DNA from: Plumapathes pennacea
Lineage: Eukaryota; Cnidaria; Anthozoa; Antipatharia; Myriopathidae
DNA: 64,000 bases
Assembly: GCA_964036295.1 (NCBI GenBank)
Contig: OZ038470.1
Span: 15,443,578 to 15,507,577, forward strand
Reading direction: 5' to 3'
In this document: in pieces, positions 1 to 11,800 of the stretch
Layout of the letters: each line of letters starts with the position of its first letter
Position numbering within the stretch: the first letter of the stretch is position 1
Position numbers and translations under genes: made by a program
Notes under the pieces: model-generated
What the model was told of the DNA's origin: nothing
Seen by the model: the letters and a program-made list of their open reading frames with translations, nothing else
Database searches by the model: none

Positions 1-60
1 AGTGTTAGGGTCAGCGTTACGGTTACTTAGGGTTATGGTTATGGGTTATGGGTTAGGAAT
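1..60. repeat. telomere-like degenerate TTAGGG/GGTTAT motifs
   Basis: The first 60 bases contain several TTAGGG and GGGTTATGGTTA-type motifs. The mirror image (CCTAACCATAACCC-type) sits at about 26885-26960, at the outer end of the right arm. The motifs are interrupted and irregular, so this is telomere-like interstitial sequence or a transposon end rather than a telomere. Confidence 0.5.
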
Positions 61-235
61 GGGGCATCCTGTCGGGGGAGGGGGCCTGGGATGGTGGAAG
101 TACACCAAGGGAGGTGACGGTTGCACAACCACGCTCACGGTCATCCCAGGCCCCCTCTCCCACCCCTCCCCTCAAATCCCATCCCTCCCAAATCACCTGT
201 ACAATCCAGTCCCTATCCACCTACCCTCCGACCAA

Positions 236-830
236 CAGCCAACCCCACTGAAGGAGGAAGAATGCAGATGAATATCAGCGAGGAGATAGACAGGAAGAGA
301 GTCAAAACAGGGCCCTGAGGGGGCCGTGGGTGCATTGCCTCCCCTCTGATGAGTTGTAGGAGTAAGATGAGAGAGTTAGGGCTAGAATGGGGAGAATTGG
401 CCAAAGCAGTGGTACGCATAACAACCCTCTCGACAAGTTAAATGGGTGGACCACCCCTCGGCGACGAGATCTGGAGCTGCAAGTAGTCCTTTGTAGAGGA
501 TGGCACCCTCCATCCGGAGTACAAGCAAATGCGACTTGGCGGCAGAGACCCCCCCAAACAGAGGTGCCATCAATGTCGTTGAGGTCTATGTTGCCTGTAA
601 GCCGACCAGTCTCGAGTCACCTGCCCATTCTTCTCATTTTGAGGATTGAAATGCGTACCACTGCTTTGGCCAATTCTCCCCATTCTAGTCCTAACTCTCC
701 CACCTAACTCCTACAACTCACCAGAGGGAAAACAATGCGCCCACGGTCTCCTTAGAGTCCTGTTTCAAACCTCTTCCTGCCTATCCCTTTGCTAACATTC
801 ATCTGCACCCTTCCTCCTTCAGCAGAGTTG
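236..830. repeat. hairpin nested in the left arm
   Basis: About 180 bases at 236-421 recur in inverted orientation at about 650-830 (GAGTTGTAGGAGT / ACTCCTACAACTC and TGGGGAGAATTGGCC / GGCCAATTCTCCCC are easy anchors). The loop is about 230 bases. The same hairpin is present in the right arm at about 26120-26700. Confidence 0.75.
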
Positions 831-1299
831 AATGATGGTCATCATCAGGTTGATGGAAGGCACACAATGATCATACAGGGGACGAGGGACTTGAGGGGAC
901 TTAGAAGAAAAGAGAAAAATGGATGATAATAAGAGAGCCTGGAACAGCATGCTGGAGGAATGTCCACAACAGTCTGCAGGAAGTCAGCCCAGAAGAGTCT
1001 GTCCGCAACAGTCTGGAGGAAGTCAGCCTGGAACACTCTGCAGCAGCTGGCTCAGGAGAACATCTGACTATAGTAGGGAGAACAGAAAACATGAGGTAAG
1101 AAAACAGTGTAAAATAATAATATTGTAATGGATGAAAATTGAGCATGGGTACTTACGAAAATAGTATATAATAGGGGATAATTACATTACATATTTTTTG
1201 CTGCCTATAATAAAGCACAACATCATTGATAGTGAAAAGATGCTAATTAGGTGACCTTAAAATTTTTATACACATCATGCTACAGTAATATTTAGAAAC

Positions 1300-1965
1300 A
1301 AATACCGTAAATCCCACGTTAAAGGCCCCTGGGATATAAGCCCATCCATTTGCTAACAAATATATTATTCCGGATATAAGCCCCCACCACCACCACACCC
1401 TCCCATTTCAGTTGACTTTAAGAATTTAAGATGTTACTATGAACTTTGTTCATGATGGTGCTACTGTGGCCCGGGGGGGGGGGGGGGGGGGGGGTGGGGC
1501 ACTCATTATAATTTTGGGTGGGGGTGTGCCACTTGGTCCTGAAAAGCCTTACCCCATATTTCAGACCAAAATACCTGATTTTCTATACCCTATTTCAGAC
1601 CCGACTCCAAAAATGTATACCCTATTTCAGACCTGACCCCAAAATGTATATCCTATTTCAGACCTTTGTTTAGAGATTTTTTGTTCTTTTGCAACGATTT
1701 CTGCCCTGTGTTTTCTTCCATTTGCTGTGCAATGTCTGCAGCGACATATTTCTGTTAAAATCATACCTATCCTAGATCAAAAAGACAAAATCGATACCCT
1801 ATTTCAGACCAAAAAGACAAAATCGATACCCTATTTCAGACCAAAAAGGCAAAATCGATACCCTATTTCAGACTAAAAATCCTTGAAAAGGATACCATTT
1901 GGGGTGGCACATACCTATATGGCTTTTTATGGGAGTACCCCCCCCCCCCCCCCCCCCCGGTACTG
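1300..1965. repeat. homopolymer-rich repeat with TATTTCAGACC units
   Basis: After an 'accgtaaatccc...ggatataagccc' block there is a G run of about 20 at 1472-1493, then repeated TACCCTATTTCAGACC units (about 1555-1870), a GGGTGGCACATACCTATATGG segment and a C run of about 20 ending near 1958. A related element lies in the opposite orientation at about 27600-27985. This material is absent from the matching place in the right arm, so it was inserted into this arm. Confidence 0.7.
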
Positions 1966-2873
1966 CGGCCTCGTTTTTGAAATACATTGTCCGTTTATTA
2001 TGACTCAAAATAAATGTATTATAAAATGTAACTCTAAATGTAATGGTATGTTTGCTTTAGTTCGTTTCTCAGATATACGTTTTATCTCGTCGTTCCGAAG
2101 GAAGGAACGGAAGTGAAAACACGGCAGAAGAAGAAGAAAAAAATTAAATCTGTGACTAAGAGAACAAGAAAACAAGAAAACTGGGGGAAAAATATTTATA
2201 GAAGATTGAGGATACGAAGGAAAAAACGAAATGATGCAAACTACTGCTACAAAGCGACCATAAAACAGGGAAGTTGTGCCGCCAGAAAAGTATGTAAAAA
2301 GTATTGTGAAAGGCAAAAGGAAACAAAATATATCGGGAAAATAAGCTAGACCAGTACATAGAAAAACTAAAAACGAAGGGACACGAGTGTGCGACAAGGT
2401 AGAAATGAAGGCCAAACAAATTAACACGAGGTGTGAGGTGGCAAATGCGTTTTGCATAAGTTACACGAGAAGGAAACTTGAGCGCACACATGGCCTGAGA
2501 AGGCGAGTTGGTTACGGGGAGAAACAACAAACAACAACGACAGAACCTAAAACTAACTTACCTGTGAAAGGGGGCTTCGTTTAGGCGTAGAGCCGGACCG
2601 GACGCTTTGGGCCGCTTCAGCCGACCTTCAGTTGCGAGCGAGGTGGATGTCCTAGTCGGGGGGAGTCCGGAGAGCAGAGGCGTTTGTGACTCTGGAGGTT
2701 TCTTTTCTGCTGGAAATCATTCCGAACTTGGGGAACCTTGAAAATCTTGTGAAGCAACAGCGAACCCTCGCTCTTCCATCCAAGATGGACGTTTCTTCAG
2801 CGAAGTCGTGAAAATTCCCGCCAATCATTACCCATGATGCCGTGTTCGGCCTCGTCAGGAGAACGAGGCGACA

Positions 2874-3726
2874 CTCGCTGATGTTGTAGTTGTACCCAGT
2901 CTTCCAAATGCCTGAGGTTGCTGGTCCCCATTCTCCCAATGCCGTAACTTAGTTGTACCCAGTCCCCCAGATGCCTGAGGTTGTTTTTGTGTTTCTTAGT
3001 GGCAGAAATCTCTATCTCACACCAGAGCTTATCAAAGTAAACAGAATAATACATGGACGCTTGGAGATATGAAATTGATCTTCTTGTATTGAGATGAACA
3101 CTCAAAGATAAATTCATATCTCTGCATGCCCATGTATTACTCTTGATATCTCATTGCACACTTTTCCACCATACCTGTGTAAACATTTTTGTCAACTCTC
3201 AAACAATTTCTGCTGCCTCCTGAGTAATAAGCTTCCACAACAACCTAAGAAAATAAAGTAAATTGTTTGCACTCAGTTAGAGAATAATTATGTAAAATAA
3301 CTACCAGCCATAATTATTTAATACCTTGGCCTTTCACTATAATTAAATGATGACACAGTATCACATTCAAGTTTTTGTAAAATACATGTCAGACTTTTTA
3401 TCTGACAGACACAAACCTTTAGAATTTTATGATGCTGTACACAGCCAGAAAATACTTCTGTTACAAACAACTCATCGCTCTCACCGAGATCCTGCAAACC
3501 AATTAAAATTAGAGATAATTTTAATAATTGAGACATCCTTTTACGGCCATGTCACACAAAGCAATTTTCCCTGCAACTTGTCTTGCAAAGCTGACGACAG
3601 CATTGCAAAGAGACAAGTTGCAAAGTACACGTCACACGGTGCAACAAAACCACACATTGTTGCAAAAAGTAGAGACTGCTCAACTTTTCCTGCAGCTAAT
3701 CTCACAATTTTATGTTGCATTGCAAG
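2874..3726. other. non-coding stretch without recognised features
   Basis: No gene is recognised. A GTTGTACCCAGTC block occurs twice (about 2889 and 2952). From about 3545 the sequence (GGCCATGTCACAC, then many TTGCAA words) resembles one end of a MITE whose other end is lost in the tandem repeat that follows. Confidence 0.5.
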
Positions 3727-3953
3727 TTATATATTTTTATATAGAGGCGACGAGTCGGGGCGTGAAACCCAATTGGTAACACGCCCCGAGCATTTTTATT
3801 CTATATATTTTTATATAGAGGCGACGAGTCGGGGCGTGAAACCCAACTGGTAACACGCCCCGAGCATTTTTATTCTATATATTTTTATATAGAGGCGACG
3901 AGTCGGGGCGTGAAACCCAATTGGTAACACGCCCCGAGCGTTTTTATTCTATA
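3727..3953. repeat. tandem repeat, about 76 bp x 3
   Basis: Three near-identical units contain TATAGAGGCGACGAGTCGG and ACACGCCCCGAGC, starting near 3738, 3812 and 3888. A degenerate relative continues to about 4030. Each unit holds inverted words (CGGGGCGTG / CACGCCCCG), so it can fold. Confidence 0.85.
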
Positions 3954-4380
3954 AAATTTTTGTTCTGTGTTTATTTTATACAGAATAAAGTTTCACGCCC
4001 CGCGAAATTTTAACTACAGAATAAAGTTGTTCACATAGTTTGTGTTTATCTGATTGCCCTTTCAGTGCGACTCCGGAAGGTCTCCTTCCGGTTCAAAGAT
4101 TTGGACTCGGTGAAGAATTTTAAATTCTCCCATTTCGAGCGTCTAAGTTTTATAATTTTCACCCTCTACCGCCTCGTAAATGAGGGTTTTCAAAACTGAG
4201 ACTAAATCGAATACGCGGTTCAGCAAAAGTGGAGGCCCGCGGAAATGGATGCGACCTTCCACATACCTAAAATTGAGCAATTTTTACGATGTGGCCTTGA
4301 GCCAGTTCTATTAAATACCCACTCCCGCAAAAGCACTTTTTACAAATTCGCGAGCTTACAGCTGCCTTGCTGCTTTGATT

Positions 4381-4490
4381 ATATATAAGCTTTGTAGCCC
4401 CGTTGCCAGTGCTTTGTATATATGAGCTTCGTAGCCGTGTACCAGTGCTTTTTATACATAAGCTTTGTAGCCGCGTAGCCACTGTTTTAG
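4381..4490. repeat. short tandem repeat, about 37 bp x 3
   Basis: Three degenerate copies of a unit with AAGCTTTGTAGCC and CCAGTGCTTT are spaced about 37 bases apart. No gene is seen in 3954-4600 around it. Confidence 0.6.
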
Positions 4491-4606
4491 ACACTCTTCC
4501 AGAAGTGCGGGGTACTGATCTGTAGTTAGCCAAGAAGAGCAAAATTTACTGGACTTGTCTATGCTTTAATACAAAAAGCTTCTAAAAAAAAGATAAATAA
4601 AGGATA

Positions 4607-4745
4607 TTACACGGCGGCGCGAAGATATGAATTTTATTTTCGAGTGGTAAAAACAATATTTTACGAACGCGCACTTCGCGAGTGAGTAAAATATTGTTTT
4701 TACCACGAGAAAATAAAATCCATATCTTCAAGCTGCCGTGCAATT
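4607..4745. mobile_element. short hairpin (MITE-like) element
   Basis: The two halves are near reverse complements: GGTAAAAACAATATTTTAC at about 4646 against GTAAAATATTGTTTTTACC at about 4685, with an outer GAAGATATG / CATATCTTC pair. Arms are about 55-60 bases around a small loop. No coding capacity. Confidence 0.75.
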
Positions 4746-4757
4746 TTCTTTTTATTT

Positions 4758-4932
4758 TATTAGACACGAGTGTTTTACGAGAAATTGCACAAACAACCGT
4801 GCAAAAGCGGGAAATGATGCCAATGATATCCTCACTAGTGAGGATATGGAAAATACGCCACTCGGGTCCCGGATGTAGTTTCGTATGGATTTTACGCACG
4901 GTATATTTTCCAGTAAAACACTCGTGTCTATA
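4758..4932. mobile_element. second hairpin element with palindromic core
   Basis: The outer arms TAGACACGAGTGTTTTAC (about 4760) and GTAAAACACTCGTGTCTA (about 4914) are exact reverse complements. At the centre, about 4828-4847, is a near-perfect palindrome, TATCCTCACTAGTGAGGATA. It abuts the preceding hairpin. Confidence 0.75.
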
Positions 4933-5089
4933 TAAATACAAATATTTACCAAAGTGCATAGTACATGAAAATCATTTGATAATAATACAAACTTAATATT
5001 TTCTGCTGAGAAATTGTCTCTGCCGAGAAATTGTCTAGCCTACAAGCTGAAATGAGCAAAGATCTAAATAAAATATTTACTTGGCTCTG

Positions 5090-5600
5090 CTCCAGTAAAC
5101 TAACATTAAATATATTGAAAACAGACTTCATAGTGATTGGTTCACGACAAAAATTGCATCCTTAGACGGAGAGAGAGCACTACCATTAATGGAATAACTA
5201 CAAAAAGTAAAGACCACAAAATGTCTTTGACTAAATGAATTTCTAACTTGGGGCACCCACATGCAAAGTATTAGACAAAAAATTACCTGTAACTTAAGAG
5301 TTCTCAAGGGGATTATAAAAACCATTTCTAACTCAAGAGAACCTTATCTAAATCAATAGTGGAACCATATTTTAGTTATTGTTATATAGTTTGGGATAGC
5401 ACAAATAATACATTTTAGCCAAAAATCTTTAAGAACTACAAAATTGAGCAGCACGCATTGCTACAGGTGCACCATATTCTGAATGACCCACTGACAATTG
5501 TAGTAAGCTTGAATGGCTATCCCTACCAAAAAAGAGGCAACAGCACAAAGCTATAATGATGTAGTCAAGATAGTAAATAGTTAATGGCTTGTGCCGTCGT
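5090..5600 (+). pseudogene. decayed non-LTR retrotransposon (CR1/L2-like) reverse-transcriptase fragment
   Basis: Conceptual translation across several frameshifts and stops gives the C-terminal region of a LINE reverse transcriptase. Landmarks in order are KTDFIVIGSRQKLHP, a TKSKDHKMSL segment, an LKSS/KNHF helix, SIVEPYFSYCYIVWD (the conserved P.FDYC..VW motif), IFKNYKIEQHALLQV and KAIMMY. These are standard in CR1/L2-type elements. The catalytic YxDD region is not present, so this is a truncated relic. Confidence 0.75.
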
Positions 5601-5733
5601 ATTTGTTTCACATTTAACAATAGCCTAGTAAATTTATACAGCCTAGTAAATAGCCTAGTAATTGTTTCACATTTAACAATAGCCTAGTAAATTACAACCT
5701 TCAGTTTCCAAAACAGATCTTGAACCTCAAAAA

Positions 5734-5765
<32 letters not shown>

Positions 5766-6477
5766 AAACAGAACAGATTACTACAAAAAATAGTTTTGCA
5801 TTTTCAGGAGTCAAGGTTTGGAGTATGCTCTTCCTTCTTGTCTCAAGCTGCGAAAAATTGACAACTTTTAGGCGCCAGCTCCAGAAGTTGGTCGCCAAAA
5901 AACTAAAGTGTAAATGTATAGCAACCGTGCAAACCACAGACGCTTTTACGGCGATCTTGTGAGTCTGTCAGCCTGATAAACGATAATTTCCAGTCAGAAA
6001 CTGTTTCAAAACTAAGACTACAAGGTGAGCGAAAAAATGAGTTGAAGACAGTTTAAATTAAAATCAAAACACTTTGTTCATCCACCGATCGTTCTGAGCC
6101 GCCACATTGGTCGTCATATTGGATGTTACATGCAACAGAAGCCTAGGCACTACTAAGAAAGCACATGGGCGACAAAAATGACAGACATCCTGCGTCAAAG
6201 TGGTCTTTCACTTATTAAATCACCATCACAGGGCAAGTGTCTACCACTGATTATGGAGAGCACCTAGTACATAAACTACTGCAATGGATAATGCCTGTTG
6301 TGTTCCCACTGGGCAAATGAGCATGCATGTTTACAAAAAGCACATGGGATTTGCCGGGTCGGGTACTATATAGAATATAACATAAGGTACTAATCCACGC
6401 GCATGTGCTGTGGCACATTAAACATGGCGGCATGTGCGATGTTGTGTGGTGAACGGAAACCTTTTGACCTCGCTCTA
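5601..6477. other. no gene recognised; short repeats
   Basis: Contains the phrase CAATAGCCTAGTAAATT twice (about 5619 and 5680) and an A-rich run with AAAAC repeats at 5729-5770, possibly a retroposon tail. Otherwise unremarkable AT-rich DNA. Confidence 0.4.
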
Positions 6478-6536
6478 CCTAGCCTGCGCCGCAGATGAAA
6501 CTAAACCCGGGTTTAGTTTCGTCTGCAGCGCAGGCT
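6478..6536. repeat. 59-bp palindrome
   Basis: TAGCCTGCGCCGCAGATGAAAC and its near-perfect reverse complement meet at AACCCGGGTT. With arms of about 29 bases and no loop, the block would extrude as a cruciform. Confidence 0.85.
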
Positions 6537-6607
6537 AGCTCTACCCAAACAAGGTTTTATTCAATACGTCCTAACCTGCTATGGGAAAAGGTAAGTCGCC
6601 TATTGGC

Positions 6608-8578
6608 GGGTGTATATAAAACGAAGACCGAAGACCGAAGACCCAAAAACGAAGACCCCCCTTTTTTTCTGTTGTATCATCATGAAAAGTCACGAAATGT
6701 CGTAAAACACAACTTATACAACGAAAGGACCATTCAGCGTTGAAATAACCAGGGTCTTCGTTTTATAGTTTACCCCCACCAAAACTATAAAACGAAGACC
6801 CCCTCCAATTCGGCTCAAAGTTTCGTAAACAACCTCAAATGCGCTCGAAAACTACATTTTAGCAACCAAAAACACTAGAAACACGCAAATCCTAGAAATT
6901 TCCGGAAATGATCGAATAACATGTTACTTGCTCCTTGTTCTCCGCAAAATACAGCAAGCACTTAAATGTGTGCGTATTTTTAGCCGTGCGCATTTTTAAA
7001 CACGAAGACGCGGTATAAAAGGAGAGGTGCCTAAGGTTTCTCGCCTTCAGTTGTCAATCAGCCGCCGTTCCTTGCCGGACGCTCTTATGAGATCTCTCTG
7101 TGAAATAAAAATTGTTCCGTCATTTGCCATTATACGTGTGAATCTGTAGAGTTCAGGATATACCATTGTAAATATAAGAATTCAGATGTTGAAATGATGG
7201 AGGAATGTGATGCTGAGGTTATCGGTATACAGAAAAGGTCAACGTCTTGCCACGTCAAAATAAATTTTCGACACAGGCGCCCGAGCCGACGCAAATATAC
7301 ATGGAAATTTCACAAGACCGCAAGTAAACGATTTTAATGTATAAAGTAAAGCCTAGATTAACGCTTACCCGGATTACCTGTGTCTCTGGTGGGATTTTGA
7401 GACATTTTAGCCAGCTTTACACGGAAGGGAAGCCGTGTGAAAACAACACGGCTGGAGTTTCCGATTACCAACGGTCTTAGCTCAAAGCCCGATAAATACA
7501 TTCAGAATGGTCAGAACTCCGTCAAATCCCACCGAACACATCTAGCGATAAATTCTTGTCCATATTCCGTCTACTGAATTTTAAAATCCGTCAAAAAGTT
7601 GCCATGAAATGATTCTCTTGCAGCTCAGCTTGATGTTGATCGACTGAAAACTATAACCCGCGGCGTTCTTCAGCCGATCGACGTTTCCTCCCTGCTGTAG
7701 AATGATTACTGGTCGCCACATCGAGGAAAACAAATCCAGGAAAGCAAAGAGTCGTTGCCGAAGAGCAACGGAAGCAACAACTATCACTGTAGCGTTGATC
7801 GAGCGATAATTGTAACTCTCGTTGCTGGACACAATGCTACATTATATTTTTGCGCAATTACAATTTAGATGTCCGCGCATAATATCATGAAAACACTGCT
7901 TCTTAACATATCTAGCGATAGAAGGCTCAGAAGGCCGAGGAAGAACCCGGAGACGAAGAAGTTCGAAGCGCGAAATTTGAATCGTACAACGGCTGTTCTC
8001 CCAGTGATGTAAAAAGTAAATAAACGGGCGTAAAACTTCACAGATGCTTTATAATCAGTAAAGAGCTTCCATTTCTTTATTCTAAGAGAGGAAATCAAGG
8101 CAGATTATTAGTTTTTACTTGAATTTCTCAGAGAGCATTTTGACCGTTGGCAGCCATTTTGGTCAGTTTACAGTTTGAATACTAATTAGGGGGCGGAGCA
8201 TTCCCTTTTATAGCGCGTCTTCGTGTTTAAGGTGTCTTCATTTTATAGTTTTGGTGGGGGCAAACTATGGTGAACGAAGACCCCGATCAATTTTTAAGAT
8301 ATGCGCGTTTCTAGTGAATGTAGTTTTCGAATGCATTATACATTGTCTTACAAATCTCGAGCCGAATTGAAGGGGGTCTTCGTTTTATAGTTTTGGTGGG
8401 GGTAAACTATAAAACGAAGACCCTGATCAATTTCTAAGATATGCGCGTTTCTAGTTTTTTGGTTGCTGAAATGTAGTTTTCAAGCACATTTAGTGACTTT
8501 TCATGATGATACAACAGAAAAAAAGGGGGGTCTTCATTTTTGGGTCTTCGGTCTTTGGTCTTCGTTTTATAGACACCC
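6608..8578. mobile_element. non-autonomous DNA transposon, Mutator-like, 10-bp TSD
   Basis: The element starts GGGTGTATATAAAACG and ends in the complement of GGGTGTCTATAAAACG. It is flanked on both sides by the same 10 bases, GCCTATTGGC (6598-6607 and 8579-8588). The terminal inverted repeats extend about 100 bases or more and carry GAAGACC repeats. Palindromic TTCGTTTTATAGTTT/AAACTATAAAACGAA blocks recur at about 6753, 8225 and 8378. Just inside the left arm is TATAAAAGGAGAGG (about 7014), a possible promoter. No transposase is readable in 7000-8200. A 9-11 bp TSD is typical of Mutator-like elements, so that class is an inference. Confidence 0.8.
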
Positions 8579-8835
8579 GCCTATTGGCGACTAAAGTAAA
8601 CAGTTTGGTCGCCAAAGATGAATTTTCAGTCGAATTGGCTACTCCCTGGTAGCAATTTCCGACCCTGACTGTTGTATCATTTTTTGATAAAACAGCCATG
8701 GGTAAGATAAAGTTTTCAAGTCAAATCAAAATTCATCCATCATCACAACTCGAACGAAGCAACTGGACTAAAAAAATATATGATTTTTGATGAAAAGTTG
8801 GGAAGGCCCACAGGTTTATATCTACTGTAGACAGT

Positions 8836-11800
8836 TTATTTGCCCCTTCCCCGATGCATTCTGCCTTTGTTGAAGACAGGTTTGAGTCTGCAAGGTATGG
8901 GCTTAGTTCCTCCGTCTTTGAGCCAATCATATTTACTTGCATCATGTGGACAATCTTGCTTTAAGGGAATAATATTATACTTCTCATCATTTTCGTTCAA
9001 GGTAATGTTCCAAAACCTACGCATATCTACAGGATAAGTGCCATGCAAACCCAGCCAAGTCTTGCAAATTTCCGGTACATTCATGAACTTCTTATTAGAC
9101 GAGGATACACCATGGAAAAGCCGGGTGTCATGTAGAATTGTGAAGTTTTTAACATTATTCAACCAGACGCCCACAGTCGTACCTCCATATGGTCCACAAA
9201 GAAGCTCATCTTTAAGGCGGTAAAATTCCTGTGCTAAAGCAGCAGAGAACATCATGAAACCTTCGTCCACTCTTGTTCCATGTTTGCTACAATGAAGGTA
9301 GCCCCAGTTTATTCTGATAAAATAACAAAAAGCAAACAAGAAGACATCAAATTATGGAAAAGTCTAATGATGACTCAAAAGGACCTGAAGTCCTTTTTAG
9401 GCATCCCTTTTTAATATGATTTGTATAGGTTCAAAGTTCCAACCCTAACCCTTAATCCAAAACCTAATCCTATTCATCGTCAGGTCCGTTTCAAGCATGG
9501 TCCTTTTGAGTCATTCTAGCCTTTACCTCAATACATACGGGTAACTGAAGTCACAGATGATGAATAAATTATAGTCACAAAGTACAACAAATTTGACTGT
9601 GCAAAATGGCACACCAAATTTACCCTGGCAAATCTGACTTCAGAACTGATAAGAATACACTTGAGTAAATACACCTGAGTGAATTCTTTTCGTCAAAAAA
9701 GTCTATGGTAACACTTGTGATCCACACCTCCCTACCCCACCCCCCAAAAAACACCAAAGGCAATAAGGGCATGGGGGGAGACCTAGTTTTCATGGGGGAG
9801 GAGGAGGGCCTGATTGCAAGTTCACTAACTTTTGAAACAAACTCCTGCCATATATATGTCATTGTGAAACACATTTCAATAAACCTGTGAAACAGTTTTT
9901 CTTATTTTAAAAATGTGTACTAATATCTGGTAGAGAAAAATAGATGTAAGTCGGTTAACTCTTTCATTTGTTCTGTTGACCCTCTGGAAAACTATAATGC
10001 TATGTTGACTGCTTGTAAACACACTGATTAAAAAAAAAGTGAATCTTTTCAGTTCTGGAGTCACAAATGCAAGGTGCTTCGGTTGCATGATCCGTGAAAA
10101 ACAAAACGAAGAATCACATGGAAGGGAAAATATATTATTTAAATTCATGTCAAGCTTCGCTCTCTGGCAACTACAATACTTCTCAAAACATATAACCTCC
10201 TTGGTCAATTATCTGTGCATATTTCTTCACCACAAAAACCCTGGCAGCATGCCCAGCCACTACTTTCCATAACAATAAAGTCTTTGCTTGTCTTTGTTTC
10301 ATTCTAGAAGCGTTATATTCGAAATCAGAATATATTAGAATTAATATTAAGTGGCCAAGTTTCCACAGGGGACCACCACCAGCTTACCCTGCAAGCAGTG
10401 GTTCTGCTCGCAGGTATCACCAGCTGAAATATCACTCAGAATCGCTCCAATCAGCCTCGAAACAGTACATAATGGATAAAACAACACAAGGAACAGAATA
10501 AGTTCAGTAATTTTTTTTTCAATTATTATTATTTGCCTGCGGTCTTGCTCTCAATACTATGTTGACTAAGGGCCTCTTCATATGAGCCTGGTGACCAGCG
10601 CACGGGCTGGCTCGGTCAACCGGGCCAGCCCGGTCGTGTGTTCATATGGGAAAGCCCGGGTAACCGAGATAGAGTGTCTATAAAGCAAAAGTTTTTGCCA
10701 ATTCTGCCATTAAAGGCAAAAGAAGCAAGTACATTTCAGACTCGCATAGTTGAAACATTTTCATCCCGGTTAACCGGGCTGGAGTGTTCATATGAGGGGG
10801 GACCATATCCACCAGCGGATTTGGTCCGGGAGTCCAAATACGCTAGCGGATATGGAAGAGAAGCAATTGACTGCGCGCTAAGTTTGTCATGCAATGTGCT
10901 GCACGGATTGCAAAACCTCGCAGACCACTGAAAATAATGTTTTCACAAGAAAAAGGAGCTGGCCTCTTGTCTCAAGTACATTCAGTAAAGTGCGTTCACA
11001 TTAGGGCATCATGAAAAGACAGGATGAGTCTTTCATAATAACTTGTCTACGAAAAGAATGGTTCACTGAGATTCCATTTACAACAGCATGGCATTTTTGC
11101 ACGGTAAAATTTTGCAGTCCGAAATCCGCGAGGAGTCCATACCGCACTTGAAATCTTGATCAATACTCGTTTAAAAACATGAATTCAATGGATTTTAGCG
11201 CTTTCAATGTTTTTCCTTCAAATCAACATTCGGTTGTCGACTTCAGTTGTGACCACGACTGCACTAGATGTTTAAGATCAACAATCTTTGAATATTGCTA
11301 CCAAGTACGGGGGGTCCAAATCTGAGGGGGACCAAATCTGCTGGGACACCGGTGTGGCAGTGATATGTGCACCCCCGTACCCAGATCCCTAAAAAACATG
11401 GTGCAGTGATATGTGCATCCCCAGTGATATGTGCACCCCCAAAATTCGTGTTCAATTTTGTATTCTGAGCAGAAATCTTTCCAGTAGAGAAAGGTAAGAC
11501 AGTCACTGGTATAATAACGGCGAATTACGGGATTTATTGAGTAGATTCATGTGCTTTGATTTAAAACTTAATAAAAATCCTTCGATACTTGAGCGCGTGA
11601 AGCGATCGCTTTTGGATTGCAAGAATATATATTATATTGATCCATTGAAAACATGAATACTTCAGTTTGATTTTTATGCCAATACTCAGCAAAAAGCATC
11701 ACAAAAACCGGAACAATCGGAGGAACTGTCGCCTTATACTGTAAATATTGTTTCAACAATATTGCTAATCCGCCAGCAGTTAAAAATCTGTTTTATCTTC

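Larger units (their letters stand above)
1..2873. repeat. left arm of a large inverted repeat (continues beyond the window start)
   Basis: Reads as the reverse complement of 24465-26942. Matching blocks are 1 to about 1300 against about 25640-26942, and about 2110-2873 against 24465 to about 25200. The middle differs: this arm holds a repeat element at about 1300-2000, whereas the other arm holds about 440 bases of unrelated T-rich DNA. Position 1 already lies inside the match, so the arm may extend to the left. No convincing gene is seen. Several reading frames recur in both arms but are frameshifted and compositionally biased. Confidence 0.85.

Noticed and set aside
1-60. True chromosome end
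   Set aside because: The motifs are irregular, not a pure TTAGGG array, and the mirror copy near 26.9 kb is clearly internal.
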